Part shown: positions 11,036 through 24,000 of the stretch, one piece after another
Numbering within the stretch: position 1 is the stretch's first letter
Layout of the letters: each line of letters starts with the position of its first letter
Translations under genes and position numbers: made by a program
From: Escallonia rubra
Taxonomy: Eukaryota; Streptophyta; Magnoliopsida; Escalloniales; Escalloniaceae
Reading direction: 5' to 3'
Assembly (NCBI GenBank): GCA_033065855.1
Contig: JAVXUO010002776.1
Coordinates: 558,001-622,000 of the forward strand
Length of the DNA stretch: 64,000 nucleotides
Notes under the pieces: model-generated
Told to the model about the DNA's origin: nothing
Seen by the model: only the letters and a program-made list of their open reading frames with translations
Database searches by the model: none

Positions 11036-12114
11036 AATTTATTGCGATAAGTTCGCATATCGCCAACATATCGCGATTTTCGTTACTATGCTCCCCATCA
11101 ACAGGAGGTATTTAGCAGCCTCCTCATTTTATTTAGGACAAAATTACTCTTAATTTTTTTTTGCTGGTATGAAGGCTAAACCGTCAATTTTCTCCACTCC
11201 ACCGAACAAACTGCTTATGGACCTCGCCTAACCCACCCCACACCCACTACAACTTCTCGCCACCAATACTTTTAATAGTAGAACCACATGGCAACACCGA
11301 TCAACTTTAAGACCCCTACCTCCACAAGTGCTGATCAACGCCACGACATTACCACTAACTCGTTGCTAGACGTGAGAACCGGTGGTTGTATGTGATGGGG
11401 TCAAGGACAATAGGTGGGCAAAGTATGCATGGATCTCATAGGCGACGCCACAACTAGAGACCATGCGGTGGTGTAATAGATGGCGGTGGGAGAGAGAGGA
11501 GAAAGATGGCAGAAGGTGATGGTAGTGGTTTGTTGCCTTCGGCGAACATAATGCACGTAACAACATAACGGTCGCGATTTTGGGTGGTGGATGAGGTGGT
11601 GGCGGTGATGCTACAACGGCGAGGGGAGCGACAAAGCTAAGCCTTGGTGGGTCATGGCTGGGGAGAAGAAGATGGCCATCACGGCTTTGAACTTTTTATA
11701 ATGAAATATCACATCTACCGTTAGTAACATCATGCGTTCAAAGTTTCTGGGTAAGAGTATAATTGTTAGGAAAAGTTACAACGGTGGGGTGGGGAGATTG
11801 GCTGTCCCTTTTTAACTTTTTTTTTTTTTTTTGGTAGAAAAGGGAACCTAATATTAAAAGTAGGAAAATTACACATCAATGTTCCAATCTTTTTCCAAAT
11901 TTGGAAGAAAATGGAACAAAGTCAAAAACTTTACAAAAGAAGGCATTTGCCGCCACATTATGAGTTGCACGGTTTGTCGTTCTAGGAGAGTACATAGCAT
12001 CTCAACACGTAAATCTATTCAAACAATTCTTGACTTGTTCTATGGGTTGCTCTGATTCTCCACTGAGGGGCAAGGGTTTGTTCCAGGAGTAATTTTATCA
12101 CCAATTTTGCATCT
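11036..12114. other. Intergenic sequence, no gene recognised
   Basis: About 1.1 kb. It includes a GC-richer stretch (11340-11690) of GGTGG-type low complexity and a poly(T) run near 11818-11832. I found no supported coding region. Confidence 0.4.
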
Positions 12115-12123
12115 CTTTATCAC

Positions 12124-12294
12124 GGATTTGGATCCCCTGCTGTGGTGGGTGCTGTGAGACAGGGAAGAGAGAGAGAGGGAACCAACTGTAATGAATATAA
12201 ACCATGGTTACTCTCTCTCTCCTTCCTCCCTCTCTCACAGCACCCACCACAACACCATACTGTAACCATGAGTTACAGCAGGAGATCCAAATCC
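12124..12294. mobile_element. Foldback MITE with near-perfect 9-bp target duplication
   Basis: A 171-bp element whose ends are inverted repeats. GGATTTGGATCCCCTGCTGT opens the left end, and the reverse complement of the right end opens GGATTTGGATCTCCTGCTGT. The similarity continues inward through GTGGTGGGTGCTGTGAGA and an AG-rich tract. The flanks CTTTATCAC (12115-12123) and CCTTATCAC (12295-12303) match at 8 of 9 positions, which fits a Mutator-type target duplication. Confidence 0.75.
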
Positions 12295-12303
12295 CCTTAT
12301 CAC

Positions 12304-13931
12304 TATAGTACCCAAGTATTGCGTTTAAATTTGCCGCTTGTCATAAGAGTAAGCATGTTACATAAACTCCTATATTGGCTTTACAAGTATAATTTTTTAC
12401 ACCTACACAAAAATTCACAGGTTAATTAGCAATTTCGATGCTTCTAACATCAGGGTCAACGAAGATATGGCCGTTTTACAAGTTTTTGAGTATTACCATG
12501 CCAACATTTTTTATGGGCCACTTAGACCTATGCAATCAATATGTGGAGATGTCTCACCTCGTCAGTGCTTTCTCTACCTCTCTATTCTCCGAAGAGGTTG
12601 ATTTCATGGCTCAACCTACACTGAAAGGACGTGGAAGTGACACTTTTTGACTTAGCTCCGCCCAAGAGCCCCTGGACCAGACTGAATCCCTCCGACATCA
12701 TAGTTAAAATATTGGTCAACAGTGAAGGATAACATTGTTCAGCGAATTCTCTCTTTTCTTTGATCTAGGCACATGCTCACCGAAGCCGATTTCTCTTACA
12801 TTGCTCTAGTCCTCAAAGCGACGTAGTGTTCCGGACAACCACAAGAATGCTGGACTTCTGCATGATATTTCTTTTGCACTTATTGTTAAAAGGGCCTCTA
12901 ATGAAACCAAGAAAGGACAGGGGAGGATGCTCAACATGTCAGAATCAAGCCATATTAACTTTACATATATATATATAGACACACACACACACACACACTC
13001 TCTTTAAAGATATTTTCTTCAATTATTAGGTGTCAATTGAACTAGTCTCCGGGAGTTGATATTTATAGGTAATTCTTTTGCACTCATGAATTCCTTTTAG
13101 CTTGGGCGGGTAATTAAAGGTGTCTCTACTACTACTTTCATTTTTTTTGGGTTCAATTCGAGTAGTCTCCCCCTTTTTTTTCCTAATAAAAGCCAATTAG
13201 ATTAAAGGGTTCAATTTGATTAGTCTCCCCCTTTTTTCCTAACTACTAAGGATATTATAGTCCTTTAAAATGTGTCTTGGAACTTGTTAAGAACTAGGAC
13301 TTTAACCTTTTACCCTAGTGGATATGTGCCAGCTAGTTACCATTAAGGTATTCTGATCCCACGGAGACATAACCTCCTCACAGTAGGTAACCATTTATAA
13401 GGGTTTAATTACCTTATGTGAGGAGGTTATCAAGTCCCAATGGTTAATTACCTTAGCATGTTTGACACACACACACACACACACAGATTGTTCTGAGCAG
13501 AGAGGGTCTCGTGAGCCAGAGCCTGAGCTCCCCCGTTTTCTACAGGTAAAGCTAGCTACATTCTTTAACTTATCCAACCTAGATGGTGGTCAAATAGATG
13601 GACTAATCCTAATTAAAGAGTACGTGATTTCCGTAATTATTACTAATCTGAATTGAGGTTAGTTTCTATACACATTAGTTTCTCCGATCACCATCAGAAC
13701 GTATGTATACTTGCGTGCGTGCATGTTCGTTTATGTGTTCGTGGAACTGATGCAGTGCTACCTAGCTAGCATCCTTCCTACTTGGCGTACTGCGTACGTA
13801 TTGGTAATTGCGTAACCAGTTTTCACATGTTCTACTGTTACTTTCAAGTTGATTAATGTTCTTTTTTAAACTCCAGACCGACGATCAAGCCTTGAGTATA
13901 ATATTGTTGGCAGTGTAATTGGATTTCAACG
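12304..13931. other. Upstream region of the DUF295 gene
   Basis: No coding region was found. The segment holds a short (TA)n/(CA)n tract near 12965-13000 and diverged direct repeats (GGGTTCAATTYGANTAGTCTCCCCC) near 13149 and 13208. It also holds a 14-bp hairpin at 13369-13430 and a CA repeat at 13465-13485. A possible 5' UTR exon ends CTACAG|GTAAAG near 13547, and a possible acceptor (AAACTCCAG) lies near 13875. If used, they would define a leader intron for the gene starting at 13932. Confidence 0.4.
13369..13430. repeat. Perfect 14-bp inverted repeat (hairpin)
   Basis: ATAACCTCCTCACA at 13369-13382 is the exact reverse complement of TGTGAGGAGGTTAT at 13417-13430, separated by a 34-bp loop. 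It could be a small MITE relic or a structured upstream element. No function can be assigned. Confidence 0.8.
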
Positions 13932-16309
13932 ATGGAGGAGATGATGGAGCAGAAAGAAAGCCATTGCCCGCCTCCACTGGGACAATACCCGTGGTTCGTA
14001 ATTTCACATGGAGAAGGCTGTGAAGACCAGACCTTCTGCACCCTACCAACATCAGCTCCAAAACATGTTCGGCGTTGTAGCATTCCAGAGTTGCGCGGTA
14101 AAGAGATAATTTCTTATTGCCATGGCTGGGTGATATTGTCCGATCACAAAACTGGGATGTTGTGTAATCTCTGGAACCCCGTGACATCAGAGTCTATTCA
14201 TCTGCCTCCTATTGAATTGAAGCAGATTGAGTACATTGCACTGTCATCACCTCCTGGGGATCCCGATGCCATAGTTCTGTTGTTCAGAGGTGAGAATACT
14301 CCTGCTATCTTATTCTGTCCAATATTACATGGTAAAAGTTGGACTGAGATGAAGTATGGTGACGATGACATATACGAAGATGGTATAGAAGATGACCTTT
14401 CCACGCCGGTTAGTTGCAATGGCAAAGTATATGCCATATCTCATATCCGGCTAGTACTCATCGAAATAGTTGCGCCTAATAGACTCGCTATAAGGCCGTT
14501 GCAATGTGAAATACCCCTTAATTTTTCTGATCATTGTATCTCATGTCAAGGAACATATCATTTGGTAGAATCTTGTGGGGAACTTTTTTGCATGTGTTCC
14601 GCGTCTGCTGGTATGCCTGAAGAAGATGTTAACATCCATATTTTCAAACTGGATTTCTCTTCTATGACCTGGGAGGAAGTGAAAAGTGCCCAAAACCGTG
14701 TATTCTTTATTGGCGGAGGCTACCAATCATCACTCTCCTGCCCTGCAGTTGAGCCAGACACAGAAGGGAACTATATACACTTCATGTTCCCGGAGTTTAT
14801 TAAAAGCTTATACTCGTACAATATTGAAGATAAAAGCATCTTGTTATCTTTACTTTGTCCAGATGTACCCACACCATGCCATAATCCAGTATGGCTAATT
14901 CCTCAAAGGAGGTATGTATTAGTTTAATTTGATCTTACAAATTCAAAGTTTCTACTGCATTATCTCCTTGGAATCGACAGGTTAATTTTCCGTGCAATAA
15001 CGTGATTTCTATGTTCTCTAACCATGTTTGGCATGAATTTCTAAACAAAACGCATGATTTCTACTGTTACCCATGTTGAGCTTCTTCTTGTTGTGCAATT
15101 CTGATTTTATGGCTACACTGCATCGATAGGTTAATTGATGAATGCCAGGCCAACCGAACAACTGGTAAAGAAGAGCAAGGTAGAAAGGAGGAGGAGATTG
15201 AGGTGAGAGAGAGGGGCAACGACGAGATGATCGATGTGGAGAAGAAAGGTGGGTTGACAGATGGGCATCTGATGAACCTTTCTTATGGTATTCTGGAGCT
15301 GATTGCAGACCGCTGCATCCCCATTGGTTACATGAAGTTCCGCGCTACTTCCAAATGTTTTCGCTCGGCAATCCCTCCGGTACAATGGAGAACTGCATCA
15401 GCAAGGTTGCAGACACATACTTTATCTCCATGGCTGGTGTTATATGACAAAAATAAGCGCATCATGACTTTCATTGATCCACAGTTTGGCGATAGATACT
15501 TCATAACAATCTCTGATTTAATTGGAGATGCTATTATATGTGCTTCCAACTTTGGTTGGCTGCTAATGGTTAGAGGCGATCGTTCCATATTCTTCTTCAA
15601 TCCTTTTACAAGGAATATCATTCAACTTCCAGACTTGCCTTTAGGTCTTTTCTCAAGCTTCAGTTTCTCATCCATGCCTACTTCTTTAGATTGTCAAGTC
15701 GTCGCGGTGCGAATACCCTGCCTTGAAAAGTTTGATGTTCACGTCACTTCTCCAGGGAGATCGGATTGGGTCTTCTTTACAGTTTCTAAAGAGGTGCCCT
15801 ACCCATACCGCAATAGCCCAATTTTCTCCAACTCTAAATTTCACTTGCTTGGGAGTGATGGAAATCTTGCAGACTTTGATTTTGATTTTGTAGAGGGCTA
15901 TGCTTGGGAAGTCCTTGATGTCCCCATAAAACCTTGCAACTCTGGTGAGCAGAAGTTCTTGGTAGATTGTGGTGGAGATCTTGTATCAGTGTTTTTGGAG
16001 AAGCATGGAGAACGGGTTCAAGTTTTTAGACTAAATCGGTCGACACCGTCTTGGGAGAAAGTCGAGAGTTTGGGCAATTACATGATTTTCATTTCCCATT
16101 CATCATCTTTTGCTGCAGTTTCAAAAACCACAGGAATGGAGAACAAGATCTACTTTCCGTGGCTGTCCGGTGAGGACCTGATCTTCTATTCACTCGACAC
16201 CTGCAAGCTTCATAAGTTTGGGAGCACGGAACCTTTGATGAACTTTTACGGCGCTACAGAGCAGAGATTATGCGGCTGGATAGAACCTAATTGGTCATCT
16301 CATAGTTAG
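13932..16309 (+). CDS. Fused DUF295 / F-box-DUF295 protein
   Basis: Two exons, 13932-14911 and 15130-16309, join across a 218-bp intron (AG|GTATGT...GATAG|G). The phase-2 junction is exact and the linker is fully open, giving 719 aa. Residues 1-327 form a DUF295-type beta-propeller half (YPWFVISHG, LWNPVTSESIHLPP). A hydrophilic linker rich in Glu and Lys follows. An F-box-like segment (about residues 360-410, LSYGILELIADRC and FRATSKCFRSA) comes next, then a second DUF295 domain (FNPFTRNIIQLPDLP, FYSLDTCKLHKFG). F-box proteins are usually SCF ubiquitin-ligase substrate receptors. DUF295 proteins are a large, fast-evolving plant family of mostly unknown role. The order (domain first, F-box in the middle) is unusual. 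The alternative is two adjacent genes, with 13932-14927 ending in the intron-retained stop. The substrate is unknown. Confidence 0.8.
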
Positions 16310-18091
16310 AATCAGGACATCTATTTAGTAACAAAGTTTTGGTTTAGCCTATTTGTCCTAGACTGGTTAGCATTTACAAGGCATGGATCTACTAGTAATG
16401 TTTGTTTGTTCTAGAATTCAGTATCTGAAAAGATAAACATATTTGATTGAGTTATTCTTAGCTGTATTAGAACCCTAGAATCGAGTCTTATACAAGTATC
16501 GATTGGTTGAATACTTGGTGTGCGCTGAAGTAACGCCATGGGTGTATTTCTTCTCTCACTTTCTTGCTTGCTTCACCGATTTTGTTGGCTTCTTTAAGAA
16601 AACGATTTTTTTTTTTGGTTTAATAGTCGAGATATTGAAAACTAATAATAATAAGATAATATCACTTACAAAAGTGGGGAAAATCCTTATGACAGAGCTT
16701 ACCGGAGTTCACCTACACAGGATCCTCGTCGAAAATTAACTAAGAATTTTGAACAGTCCCGATTAGCATCCTACACAGCAACCTCGTCGAATATAAAAGT
16801 AAGTCTACCTAGTTGACGAAAAACTAACACCAAATCAGATGGTTCCATAGTAAATAATTGACAATAGCACCTAGGGCATAGCCGGGTGGTTCTGTGTAGA
16901 ACCCCTCTCTGCATACTCCAAAAGTAAGAATATCAGCAATACAATTCTTCCCATGATGTAACGGTGAAAATTGGCTTGCTCTGTCCCCAAATAGTGCTAG
17001 AGCCACATTACAGACACTATGCACTCATAGAAAAACCTGAGGTTCCAATATACAGTAATCTAAAAACCACAACCAGGCTTTATATCCTGTGTGCCAAAAG
17101 CTATACTTCCTATATTCGTTAGATGAAAATTTCGTCAATCGAGATGTCATTTTAGGGAACTTTCTTTGTTTTTCAAGTAGACTTGTGTTGATAAAACAGA
17201 AATAACCAATTGCAAGAGCGAGAAAACTCTACTGGGCAGGACGAATCTTACACACAAGTATCGACCCAGTTCCAAGTACCTGCAAAATTTGGTAACGCTT
17301 TATCTATGTTTCAAGGTTGTAACCAAAATGATAACAAACGTGCTTTTCCACTTGAGATCCTAGTGCCTAACTGCCTATTTTGGAAGGCTAAGTTGGTTCA
17401 AAAAATTTTATGTTTTGGATTTAAAGAAGTTGGCTACTCTATGTTTAACCTTCCTAATCACAATTTGATTTTTCTTTGTACCTTTATAGAGAAAACAACT
17501 TAGTTTTGGTTGGTGAATATTGTTCTTGGTTATGGGCCTGCTAATTTTGAGTGGTTCTGCACCTTTAATGATCAACGAAGAGGGGCATTAGAGTGTTAAG
17601 CTAATTGATTCTTCAAATTGGTTACATACTACGTGTAGAGTTCTACGACGGATTAAAGCAACTTTATGTTGATACTTCACTAACCCGGGTTAACGATGTA
17701 GATAGCAATGGTCATTTGTTCTTCCGCTCGGTTTGCCGCACAAATGGGTGACCATTACACATCAAGATGCTTCTAGCCGCCTTAGCGTTTGTGAAATCGA
17801 AGACGGGAACCATCTAACCTGGCAAGTTTTAGCCAATTTTGAGATCAGAACTGCAGCAACTGTAGCATTAGATATCACGCAATCGAGAAGAACTGACATT
17901 CCAAGATATTGTAACCTTCAAATCACAAATGCCCTGCTAAACTACCTTCATTAGGAAACACTATACTATGAGTAAGGATGCTTAGTAGCGTTCATGCTTG
18001 TATGCTATATATACAACAGCTGCACTACCTGTACTCACTAATTACAAAGAGATTTGTAGCTTGCAGTCTTTTCTACACCGCACCATCAGCT
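16310..18091. other. Intergenic region between convergent genes
   Basis: Sequence between the DUF295 gene (+) and the kleisin gene (-). No intact gene was found. At 17265-17284 there is a 20-bp exact match to the start of the kleisin last exon with its acceptor (near 18174-18193), and weaker similarity follows. This may be a decayed partial duplication of that exon. Open frames at 17210-17503 and 17733-17954 have no recognisable family. Confidence 0.4.
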
Positions 18092-21000
18092 TCACAGGCT
18101 TTGCTTCAACTTGAAAGTTTCCCGAACTAAAATGTCATCATAGGAGTTGCCCTGCTTCACATCTACGTACCCTCCAGTTCCAAGTACCTGCAAGATTTGT
18201 TGAAACTTCACTGATAGGGTATACATCATGCGTAAGATTTTAAGTTTCTAACTATAATGTTGAAGGAGAACATATAGATTCAACAGTTGTAGGCATTATA
18301 CTTTTCCCTTCAGTGCCTGTTTGGACGGCTAGGTAGGCTGAAAACAACGCAAGCTATGGCATGCATCCGGCTTTGTTCCCTCAGGATCCACATATAAAAC
18401 CCAATTAAAGAAAGAATGAAAAGTTTCAGTCTGTCCTGTGTTCTATATGACCTACACAATTCATGTTCCAATATCAGCGTCTTGCTTTGACTTCCCTACA
18501 ATACGACAGTCTTACTTTGCATTCTACAAAACCATGACTTCTCTGCTACTCAGTCTATCAATAGACGTCAGGAAAGAGATTGTATCAAGTTTCGCCTGAC
18601 ATTTGTATCTACTAAATATCCAAAGCCAAGCCCTTCTTTCCTTTTTTAAAGAAGAGAGAAAAATCCTATTGCGAACAACATCCATATAACAAACTCAAGC
18701 ACACAAATAGATCCACGAAGGAGAAACGAGGTGCAAATACATTGTAAGTGAGCTTTTAGAGGAACGCATCGAATATCCTGGAAATAATTCTGATGTGAGG
18801 GAACTTCGAGGTAGGGCTTATAAGAAGTGGGAATAAATTGTAAGTGAACTTTTTCCCATGAAAGTGTGTAATCTTTGTTTGTTTATACTCAATATTGTTA
18901 ATTTCCCCCATATAGAGGAAGAAAAAAGCAAACACTGCTTACTAGTATCTCATAGAACAGCCTCGCAGTTTCTTTCTTGGTTTTTCCTTGCAGAACGTGT
19001 GACAAGCTCACAACTTCATCCTCTCCTCGTTTCTGTCTACTTAGGAAGCTCCTATGCAGGTACCTTGCCACTGATCTGTACAGTTCAGATTACAAACGTG
19101 ATTTGGATTCGCAATAAGGACTGCCATAAAAGCTACAAGAAATAACATAGCCTGTTTGCCACACCTGGTTCTAAGTGACCATCGATCTGCAATCAAGTTA
19201 AGAGTCACGTAAGAAAGATGAAAGAATCCAGACAAGATCATTATTCAAATGTTCAGTAAAGAGATTTAAGGGCAGTAATGATGTAAAAGGTATGGGTTAG
19301 TTCTTACGCTCTTCATGACTATCCCCTTCACATTGATTTGACTCCTGAAAGAATATAGATCATAACAGTATTCAGTCCCACATGTTGCCAAACAATTGAA
19401 TGGTCAAAAGAGAAGTAGAAGAAAGGTAGCTAACTCAATTTTAGCACAAAGAATAGAGATGAAAAACAAATCTAGCTTTCCTGCACAAAAATTCACGTTA
19501 CGTGCAGTATAAGCCAGATCATATAGTCTAAGCACACGGCCTAAACTATGTGATATTGCTTATATCCTTCTTCATTAAAACACTTGGTATGTTAGTCGAT
19601 TAGTTTCAATAAAATCAATATTAAGTAAGCATCAAGTTACCTCATTCATCAAGCTCATATCGAGCTCCAGGTCATCACGTGTAGACAGCTCTTTCTCTAT
19701 ACTATCCTCCATTGAGCGTCCCACTGAGTTATTGCCCCCATCGTTATTTTGGAATCTCAGTGAAGCTGATTGGGCAACAGGTGTGGAAGGAGCAATTGCT
19801 GCTTGCTCTAGGTCATTCGGAGATCTATAAATAGTTGGGCTACCAGGTTCATCCGTTTTGGCAGTAGCTGGCACAGTTTCAGCTTCTGGTGTCTCCAGTT
19901 TATTTCGCAAGATGAAGGATTCAAAATCTAATGGAATGCCTGTAGGAGATACTGTTTAGTGAATATATCACGTCTGATGTACTGCAAAACAGGCGCTAAA
20001 GTCATACGAAGAACTCACATGGAATCAACGGCTGAAAGATTCTCTGAGGAAGATTGAAATCTTGACATACTTTCCAGGTACGAAGAGCAGTACAAGGGGC
20101 TTTCCGACGCTTGCATACCAAGTCACTCGAGTTGTTAATCCATCTCTTAAGTTCACTGTAAACATAAAACATGCCCGGTGAGTTCAGTCAGAACTACATT
20201 ATCTTATTTACTACATCAAGTCCCCTGATAAAAGATGCTTTGGACCAATGATACTAAAACAGCTGAGATTTTGATCTAATGTGATTACAGGTGTCATTAG
20301 ATTCATAGAAAGTAATTTCAAACAAACATCTTCATAGATGAACTCTTAAAACACCTCCGTCAAACAAGATGGAGTTAATGTCAAGCATCACATACTCATT
20401 CGTTAGTGTGATTTTGCCATCAAATAAGCATTTTCGCTTTTTCGAAACCCTAGCACGCTCCTTAGTAGCGGGTGTATGCACACCAATACACTCTGGTGAA
20501 ACAGCACCTACATTAAATAAGGGCTACCGCATGAGTCAAACTTAAAGAAAAAACAATAATTAATATATCAAATCACAAAAGTAGCTGCCATTCCAGTTTT
20601 CACATAACACAGCTGAGATAGTTTGCTTCGTTCTTTTTCAATTTTAGATCTGTGTACAAGTATGTATTACAGCATAAAATCTATAAGCACCTGAAGCATT
20701 TGGAACCTTGGGCTTGGGTTTTACATCAACAACAATCGGCACTGGTCGGCTTTTTGAATTACTCTGAGCATTTTCAAGTTCCTGCTCTCCATCTATATGG
20801 TTGTCGTCATCCACCGAAACAATGTTCTCTTGATTTTCTCTATCCTCCCTGATTATAACTTCAAACAGGCATTTCATCTGCTCCCCATCTCTATGATTTT
20901 CTTTATCAGATGGTCTAACAAGGCCAGCTTCTTCAGTCTCACTAAGCACCAGAGGGTCCAAGCATTCCTCTAGGGAGAACCTGTTACCCCTAAGTTTCTC

Positions 21001-24000
21001 CATACTCTCATCCAAGTTGCTTGAACTATGTGTTGGTCTAACAAGGCCTGCTTCTTCAGTCTTACTAAGCACCAAAGGGTCCAAGCGTTCCTCTAGAGAA
21101 AACCTATTTCGCCTAAGTTTCCCCATGCTCCTGACCGAGTTGCTTGAATTGCACGGACTTCGTACCATGTCATTCTCCCTAACACGCGGTGAACGAATAC
21201 TGCCAACATGGATGCACAAAAAGAGTGAAACGATCCTAGGAAAATATTTGATCCCGGTTAGGAGAAGAGGATCTAGTGTACTTACTCTTTAACAGGAGTG
21301 CAAGAAGTAGAATAAGTTTCAAACTTTCTATCAGTTTCCTCACACTGATACTGCAAATTGCGAAAAGCAACGTGTTAGACATCTTACAGCATACAACGTC
21401 ATGATCGTTTGGAGCAGGGTAGAAAACAAAAGACCTTTCATAAGAATTTTTAATCAGCATGCCTTGTGTAAACCTCGTCAACTTGTAATCAGCAAAACAT
21501 TAGACATTAGAATATAGTGCATTACCTTGTCAAATGGCTGATGCTCAACTACCTCATTTCGTCCTGTGACGAGTTATAACAAGGTCAAACTGTCGTCCTT
21601 TTTATGTCAACATTGCACAAGTTAAGAGTGCAGAAAAGTATATAAATACCTTCAAGCATGATCTCTTCACGAGGTTTCATGTGGCCCCTGCAAAATAAGA
21701 TTAGCAGGTGAAAGATAGGTAAGCATGGTCCATAACCGATATCTGATTTTTAGACACTATTCAGCTCACCCGCTTGCATCTTCCAAGACTTCTAGATCAA
21801 AAGCATCAAGTTCAAACCTCTCCGGAAGAGTTATAGAAGAATATGGTACGGTCATAGCTTCCATAGGAGTTTTAGATTTTTTATTTACCGCAAAGCGACA
21901 GATTCCAGTCAGCACATCACGGCAGTCATGGAATAAATATTCAACTTTCTTCGAGTATATTCTGACGACACCCAGAAGAAGGTAGCCAAGTATTCTATAT
22001 GTGACAACAGGAACTTCATCTAGCAAAATTTTGTCTGCAAGAAATAACCACATAAAATTAGGAGAAAGCAATTTATAAGATTTAAATGCCAGAATATAAA
22101 CTGCAGAAAGAGAGTCAGAATGAACAAGAGAGAGAGAGAGAGAGAGAGAAAATATTTAAAAATAAATAGCAACGCAAAAGTGCCACAATATGTGCTCTCT
22201 TACAGAATGCGATTCGCAAGGATAAGAGCATTGTAAACTAAGCAAAAATAAATAAGCCGTTTTTTTCCTTTTGGGCCCAAGAACCATACGTGATTCACCA
22301 AATTCTGTCGTATTCCATTTATTGTCATATATTAAATCTAAAATTTAGTCTTCAAAGCTAGGGATCAACAGAAGAAAAGGATAAGCTGGTGTTGGCCCTA
22401 GCTGCGTACTGTGCCCAAATAATAGATCAATCCAGTCAATGAAAGAAGAAGATGGTTACTGTTCTGATTGCACCTGTAGATCTTTGTGAAAGAAGTGCAT
22501 ACAAGTGCACCATAATGCTGCTTTAGTGGCCTTCGGGGAGGGTTGCCTTTAAGGGACACGGCTTGCACCGACGGGAACTCGCCATCATGCCACATATGAA
22601 CATGCATAGATAGAGGTTTGAGACTTATCTATGCATACCAGCACAGACATCACCGCTATCATATGTGTAGATACACCAGAGCACATGTTATCACACAGCT
22701 CTACCAATAGTTCCCATCAAGACACCAAAATACTCTGGACCACCATGCATACTATGACGAGCAGGATAGTTCAATACCATCACTGCCACTACGTCAACAC
22801 AACATCATACCTGAAGCATACTCCTCGTGATCTGCCCAAATACTATAGAATTTGCAGCCTTAAAAAACTCAAGGTGAAACGGCCTACAAATCTTACTCAG
22901 TGCAAGAGTATCCATAATTTCAAATGAAAAAGGCAATACAGCTAGGCAATACCGCTAATGGTTTGGTTGTTGCACTCAATTCTCCATCACTAAGATGCTG
23001 TACTAGATAAAGAACATCCGAGGTTTATGTACCTCATCATCCAATCAGGCCCATACAAGTCAACAATACAAACTTGTTGGTGCATCTAACGCTCAAAAAA
23101 AGTGTTGAAGAATTCGGGATTTCATTACCTAATTATTGGCAAGTTTATTAAGAAATTAACAAACAAATGCCTAAAAACTTCTCTACACCGTAGGCAAAGC
23201 CCCAATGTAAAACAGAATGAAGCACGATCAGTTAATCCGACTATTTGATAACATACTGTCATGACAAAAGTGGAAGAAAGTTGGCGATTACATCATAATC
23301 TTTTGAGGAAGCCCCTAACTGCACACACTGTCCAAGCGGAGAGCTTTGGCCACAGTTGTTCAATGATTTAACCTCCTTCAAGGTTTCAATACAATACCGA
23401 CGCAAGTGCTTAACCAATCGCCCTGGAGTCAGATTTCATGGACTACAACAGGAAAAGATTCCACAAACTCCAAACGAAATAAACCATGCTAAGTTTGCTA
23501 ACCACACGATTGTAACTAAAGTGACGCCCCCCACCGAAAGTTAAGCTAAAACCTTTTTGTGGACATTACTTGCCAAAATCACGCTCAAAAGTAAATAATA
23601 GATATATACTCTTAGATAGGCATAATATTTCCAAGAATGTGAATTGGAAGGTGGGGAGGTGGGGGGCAATAGGAGACAAGGGCAGTAAATTAAACTTAAA
23701 TTAAAATGGGTTCCACGAACACCAACTCTGCAATCAACCAATGAATCCAAATAGCCTACTAATTTCCACCAGCAAACGGTATTTGCAAAGATACCAAGCA
23801 ATCCACGCAGAGAAAGACTAGAGCCATACTATATAACCGCATAAAGCACCCTAGAAAAGACCAAACGGCTAATTACAGACATATAGGTGCTGCAGAGCAG
23901 AGTGGGCGCTACAATCAAAACCACCACCGGCATCGCCACTGATACCGGCTCCAACTCCAACAGCCACCACCACATCGTTGACAAAATCCTCCTCAAGAGT

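Noticed and set aside
22631-22927. 98-aa open frame in the first kleisin intron
   Set aside because: No recognisable domain, and it lies on the strand opposite to the gene inside an intron with well-supported splice sites.
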